From Lonicera japonica (taxonomy: Eukaryota > Streptophyta > Magnoliopsida > Dipsacales > Caprifoliaceae), in the NCBI GenBank assembly GCA_021464415.1, contig CM038467.1:47677715-47741714 (forward strand): a stretch of DNA of 64,000 bases, given 5' to 3'. This document shows, piece by piece, positions 58,640 through 64,000 of the stretch. How positions within the stretch are numbered: position 1 is the first letter of the stretch; each line of letters starts with the position of its first letter. The notes below the pieces were generated by a model. That model worked only from the letters and a program-made list of their open reading frames with translations, searched no databases and was not told the DNA's origin. The translations under genes were made by a program, and so were the position numbers.

Positions 58640-60420
58640 GCATTTTACTAGGAAAATGTTAAAAGACATGTATTTTTATGTGTACGGGTTCGGCAAGAAA
58701 AAAGTAAGCACTAAAAGTGGAATAAATAAAAATACGACACGACGAAGATAATGCAAGTGAAAGGTAGAATTCATCGGTCGAATAACATAATCACAAACCG
58801 TCATGCTACAAAGAGAACAAACTTTTCATGTTTCTATGTAGTTGTAACAAGGAAGACACTTATGTTTCTTTACAATTAAAAAAAGGATCTTATTTCCCAA
58901 AACTTTTTAAACTTTGTATTGAAACAAACAAAGCCATGGTGAAAAATATTGTAAACGAATATTCTTAATCGAATGAAATGACAGGTTTGAATCAACCCAA
59001 CCTACCTTTAAGTTATATACTAGTGGCTCCTTTCTAACTTTTTTGTGTAAAGTACATTGTATTGTTTGGTAATTTACCCTTAGTATAAAGGATTGAAATT
59101 ATACAAGATGGGGGAACCAGTGGTCCACATAAAAAAGATAAAACAAGTACAAGAGAAACTAAATTCAACAAAACAGATATCATATTTTCTTTCTAACAGA
59201 GAGCCAATATGAATAATTCAACACACTCCAAGTGCAAAATCGATTCAATATACTGATGTTTCGATCGTTTCAACCCATAGCAATACTTGACTGCTACTCA
59301 CCTTCACATTAAACCTACCATTTGTGTATAGTATAAGACAATCCCATATTTTCGATGATGATTTTGACCCAAATCCATTCCAGTTCAGATTATTTTTCCT
59401 AAAAGATTATTTTATTAAATTCCATCTACTGCTGCAAGAATGCTTCTCCATAGAACTTTGGCGCTTTTGCTTTTACCAAACCAAATCCATTCAATTAGCA
59501 AGAAATCATTATCCCAAAGACCTCAAAAGCATTTTGTCAAATATAAGAAACCAAATAGCAGTTTATTGTACGGGATTTATGAACATGGGAAAGTTAGAGC
59601 CTAACGAACAAGCAAGAAATAGACTCGGACCCAGCAAAAACATCCTCCCAAATCCTTAGTTTTGACCCATCTCCAACTTTGAGACTAGTGAAACTTAGGA
59701 AAGATTCGAAACTTTGTCTGATAAACTTCCAAGGGAATCAATCAACAAGTTCCTCTCACTACCGATTGGAAACACCCCCACCCCCTCCCCCAGCCCACAA
59801 AATTTATATGCTGTCCATATATCTACTTATATTACTGACCGAATGCAAAAGGGTCCCATGGCCCATGCTCAAGATGGAAACGCCATAGCCATTTCCAAAG
59901 GATAAACAACCTCTCCAATCTTTTTGATAACTTTTTAATTAGGGGTTCCCAAAAACCAACACTTAGTGGATTTCCACACAAAGGTATTCCCAATGAACAA
60001 CATTTATTAATTTCATTAGTTGTCAAAGAAAATGTACAATATCAAAGGAGAATGTGTTGAAAAAAATTGTGAGCGTGTTGTCAACTATACACAAGGATCA
60101 ACATGTGCTTTTCAAAACAATTCTTACACTCCATCACATCACATGGTGTATGTAGTACAAGTGGGTGAAGAATATTTTTAAAAATGCATATCCATTAATT
60201 TACAACTCAAAGTGATCCCTACCCTTTAAAAGTTGTCATTTCCACACATTTCCTTCACATGAGTGTAATTTTAAAAATACACTCTTTTTTTTTAATTTTC
60301 ATAGCAAAACAAGTTATCCTTTTCTAAAGTTTATTATTCATAAACTTTAGTTGACTTATCTTCTCCCAATTATAATTTTTTATCTCCATCAAAAGATGTC
60401 CCCCATGTTACTCCCCCCTC
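58640..60420. other. 3' flank of the fourth unit, no supported gene
   Basis: 58660-59040 matches 46140-46290 plus 49470-49640, that is, the third unit without its LINE. The coding fragment found after the other copies is missing here. 59100-60420 has no recognised gene; frames at 59324-59659 and 59679-59905 lack domains. Confidence 0.4.
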
Positions 60421-60439
60421 AAGATGCTTTTCCACCAAA

Positions 60440-60442
<3 letters not shown>

Positions 60443-60488
<46 letters not shown>
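60443..60488. repeat. (CT)n microsatellite
   Basis: About 21 uninterrupted CT units. It generates spurious Ser-Leu and Arg-Glu frames on the two strands. Confidence 0.98.
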
Positions 60489-60490
<2 letters not shown>

Positions 60491-60839
60491 CTCGTGACTT
60501 CATCAAAGTCAATTCTAAAATTGATATTTCCACCACCAAACATACTCATAAACACTCTTACCCCTTCCATTATTCCCCACGTGGGTCCAGTTTATTCTCA
60601 GACAATTTGAGCTCCTCTTCAATGAATAACATTTATTTTAGTGGATCTACTAATCCCAGTGGGTTTCTTTTATATAAAAATTTTTTTGGGGCAGTGGGCC
60701 ATCTCCCATCATTGTAACTCCCAAATCCAACCTTCTATTGGACAGTGGGGATCCGCCATCTTCTTTTGGAGTCCGGCCAATCATTAAAAAGCACGTACAA
60801 AAATATTTTGAAGACCGGTTTTTAATTCCGGAAAATATC

Positions 60840-61160
60840 TTCGGGTTTTAAAATAAAAATTCAGTGCGGGTTCAGGTCGGGTTCAGACTTACACAAAATT
60901 AACCCGTTTGACATACCTCATTTTTAATATAGTATATTTTTTTTTAAATACTCTTATAATATAGTATAATTACTACTGGTGGAGGTGGGTCAAGGCGGGT
61001 CAGGGCAGGGCGGGTATGGATTTATGCATATACTATTTCGGGGGGTTCCGGTTTTAAAAAATAAAACTCGCACCGAGTCAGGTTGGGTTCGGGTAGGCCA
61101 AGTTTATATGTGGGTCTAGTTCGTGTTTGGCCAAACCGAACCCGTTGCCATCCCTAATTT
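60840..61160. repeat. GGGTTCGGGT-rich dispersed repeat fragment
   Basis: Imperfect iterations of GGGTTC(A/G)GGT and GGCGGGTCAGGGC, ending CCGTTGCCATCCCTAA. GTTGCCATCCCTA is a common end of plant non-autonomous hAT-like repeats. The opposite end is not found, so only a fragment is claimed. Confidence 0.4.
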
Positions 61161-62210
61161 TGGGCCTTACTTGAACTCCCACTTAATTAAAAGTCTCTTT
61201 CTAGAGAATCCAATTAAACGGAGCACAAGTTGTCCAAAATTTAATAATATTATTTACATTCCTTGTGTAATTAATTCTCAAGATATGGATCCTTCTTTTT
61301 TAGTCCAATCGTATTCTCCTTCCTATGTCGATGCTCTCTTGGCTTTTTCTTCTTCCTCGATCCTCCTCCCCCAGTTTGTCTAATATCTAGCTCCTCTCCT
61401 AGTTTATCTAGTGAGCCGAGATCATCTACAAAAGTAAAGAGAAAAAGAAGAAAAAAGCACTCTTTATATATATGTATTGGGGTTTGTTTGATGTGGTTTT
61501 CGAGTTTACTTGAGTGACATATAAAAATACAAACTTGTTAAAAAATATAAACATATCATGCAAAATAAATTTGCGTTATTTTTTTTCAGTTACAGTATAA
61601 ATTTGTACAAAACACAATTTTAGTCAAATCCCTTATTTTAAAAACAATTGATAAACAAGCCCTTTCTTCATAAAAATATAAAAGAAAATAAAAAATAGAC
61701 ATTTATTTCAAAAAAGGAAATATTACTTTTTCCTAGACTTTTTGCAAAAAATATTGTCACACAAGACCTTTTGCCCCATTTCAAGTGATGAAAATTAGAA
61801 GAGCCAAACCAAATTTAAAAGTTTGGTTTCAATTTGATTCAGTTTCGATTTCTAAATCTTTCAAACCTGAACCAAACTTTTCGGTTCAGTTTTAGTCCAT
61901 TTTCATATATTTTTTTAAATAAATAAATTGTAAAGCAACACTTGTTTTAGTTAAAAAAAATATAATAACTATTTACTTGCTCATATTTATTTTGAACAAA
62001 AAAAAATACTAACTCTTATATTTATAATATAACTTCAATATTTATGATAACTCAAAAAACCTAGTACTAACTAGAGTTCAAATATTTTAACCTTATTTTC
62101 ATCTCACCACCTTCTTCCATTTGATGCAAAACCGAGTGCCTCCATTTATCATCACACTTGTACCTGCCTCCATTGCCAAAGCCTAGCTCCTTCAACTCAT
62201 TGACTATCAC

Positions 62211-62727
62211 TAGTGGTGGGGCCAATTGCAAGATAAGGTGGGCACTTGCCCCTTTAATTTTTGAAACGCGTTTATTTTAAGTTAGTTAATATTTTTTTAA
62301 AAATTGAATCTAATTATTTTGGCTAAATGAAATACAGTTTAAATTTATTTAGAATACTAATTATATTATAAAAATATATGAAATTATACAGTTTTATTTA
62401 ATGTAAATCTAAAATCTTTTGTTTAAAATCAATGGGTATATTTGTCTTCAAAAAAAAAAAGAAAAAATACTTAAGTTATTCGTAATTTTATATGGAAGAT
62501 AGATATAGATATAAAAATTTCTACTTTGCCAACCACATTGGTGATTATTATAAAATTTATTTTCAAGGGTGATACTTTTAATACTTTAAAAGTGGTAATT
62601 TGTAAGTTTTTTCTTTTTAATAATTTTAACCTTTTAGTGTCATTCTTGAAATGTTGCAGTATAAAAAAGCCACCTACGTCATAGTTAATTTTTGCTCCCT
62701 TACTCTTAAATGTTGGCTTCACCATTG
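62211..62727. mobile_element. Non-autonomous hAT-like element
   Basis: Inverted ends TAGTGGTGGGGCCAAT (62211) and GTTGGCTTCACCATTG (ending 62727). They are flanked by ACTATCAC (62203-62210) and ATTATCAC (62728-62735), an 8-bp duplication with one mismatch. 8 bp is the hAT duplication length. 517 bp, no transposase. Confidence 0.6.
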
Positions 62728-62735
62728 ATTATCAC

Positions 62736-64000
62736 ACTACACATAAGGTTGTATTGATTGCCAATATCTCATTTTCCAGTTACATGTTGTCAAGATTGTG
62801 TTATTACCTAGGTCGCTCTTCGCTAACAGTAATATCACAATTCTTGTGTAGTCCAATTACAATAGGTAGCTACTCTCCACTTGAGAATAAGTGCTTCGTT
62901 TTTCTCTATGATAAACAATTTGATGCAACACAAAAAACAAATTAAAGAGTTAAGTCCTATCAAGGTTGAATTGTTTCCTTTTTTTGTTTGAATGAAATTT
63001 TGTTAATCTTAGAACTTCCATTGAGTGTTGGGTGACTTGGTATGGCTTATTTGTGCGAGTTGGAATTATGAGTGTTTTCAGTTTCGGTCAGGGTGAAAAT
63101 TAAAGTGACCCAAACCAAACCAAATTAGAAATGTTTTTGGTTCAATTTTGCACTGACACACTCCAAACTCGGACCAAACATATTCGGTTTCTGTTCATTT
63201 TCTCTGTTGTGGTTTTGGTTTTTTGGGGTTGTAACGGATCGGTACAAAATCTTAAACATATTTCATTTACATAATTAAGCATGATTAGTATGTATCGTAC
63301 ATCATTGTATTTAGTGGGTGTTTACTACTAAGCATAAATATGTTTGAATTGGAGAATTGTATTCATGCTTTATGTGCTGAATGTTATGTACAAGTTGTAG
63401 TACAAGCTTGAATTTCACATAAGAAAGTATGAGGTGCTTTCATGTGTAAAGAAGTAGAAGAAATAAAGTTAAGCTTGAAAATAAAGTGCTAGTAGTGCTG
63501 AGTGGAAATTGGAAGCATGTGTTGGGTGTCTTGTTCTCTTTCATTATCATTTAAGCATGACAAGGTAAATTGAGGTGCTTGGCTCAGCAATAATAGATAT
63601 TTTACACTATTTCCTCCAAAAATTCTAATTATTTACCAAAAATAAAGAAAATAGAGAGGAAAAGAAGAGGAAGAATAAAAAGGAAGAAAAAATTAAAGAC
63701 AAATCATAGAAAATCAAATTTTGGTTATTGAATTATGTTCTTTATGTTTTCTTAATTTATTTTACATGCTTTTATGATTTACTAGTTCGTAGCCAATTAC
63801 TACAATTTAATCACCAAGTTAACCCTTTTCCACTGTTTTATAATCTAAATAGCATGTTTTTGTTGTACTATTTTTGTGCATATCCCTTAATCTAGCGTTG
63901 GATTAAGCTAAAATTTTGTGATTTTGTTCATATACATGTTGTACAATTACTCCATAAATTCAGGGATGATTGGACCATGGAAAGTCCCCTCCACTTAGTT
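62736..64000. other. No supported gene
   Basis: AT-rich sequence to the window end. 63080-63235 (ACCAAACCAAATTAG, TTCGGTTTCTG) and 61800-61915 share a TTTGGTTCGGTTT-like low-complexity character typical of degraded repeats. No domain-bearing frame. Confidence 0.4.

Noticed and set aside
59324..59659. 111-codon ORF
   Set aside because: No recognisable domain, no promoter or splice context, and the matching region near 49.7 kb is not open in a comparable frame.
60424..60717. 97-codon ORF starting in the CT microsatellite and its minus-strand partner
   Set aside because: Ser-Leu and Arg-Glu runs come from (CT)n; the rest has no domain.

Overview
This is AT-rich nuclear DNA from a flowering plant, most likely a eudicot. 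The evidence is Ty1/copia and RTE retroelements of plant type, a plant mobile domain (PMD) gene, GT-AG introns, a (TTG)n LINE tail, Harbinger-, Helitron- and hAT-like elements, and a cluster of LRK10-like receptor kinases (GUB_WAK ectodomain plus non-RD kinase). I cannot place the species. There is no sign of bacterial or organelle DNA. One 100-N assembly gap lies at 14736-14835.

Region 1 (1-16.5 kb) is nested retroelements. An outer element has long LTR-like repeats at 1-1699 and 6018-7115. It encloses a decayed PMD gene (3462-6022), a 63-bp tandem repeat and an intronic minisatellite. A Ty1/copia element (starts 7116) is inserted in the right-hand repeat. It has LTRs, an initiator-Met tRNA primer site, a broken gag-pol (9883-14008), a polypurine tract and a 3' LTR that runs into the gap. 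Beyond the gap is an inverted LTR of the same family (15061-16534).

Region 2 (17.5-58.3 kb) is a tandem cluster of LRK10-like genes. Only the first (18578-23972, three exons including a 27-nt microexon, 615 codons) reads intact. Later copies are exon-1 relics (26.5 and 27.6 kb) and kinase pseudogenes at 36.0-37.1, 42.9-44.2 and 55.1-58.3 kb. Three copies are followed, on the minus strand, by the same unrecognised coding fragment. Insertions between and inside the copies have datable boundaries: four solo LTRs with perfect 5-bp target duplications (29196-31787, 33812-35609, 37739-40945, 53029-54490), an RTE LINE with a 16-bp target duplication (46299-49462), a Helitron-like element (41588-42600), Harbinger-like MITEs and foldback elements.

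Region 3 (58.3-64 kb) is mostly non-coding, with a CT microsatellite, diverged dispersed repeats and a hAT-like element with an almost perfect 8-bp target duplication (62211-62727).

The least explained signal is three separate arrays of short palindromes: TGTCGCGCGACA at 445-702, 1394-1558 and 3241-3305; CGACATATGATATGTCG-type at 17687-17873; GGTGCTAAAT/ATTTAGCACC at 32085-32215. The first two share the half-site CGACA in opposite orientations. The overall biology is one probably functional defence-type receptor kinase in a birth-and-death cluster being broken up by transposons.
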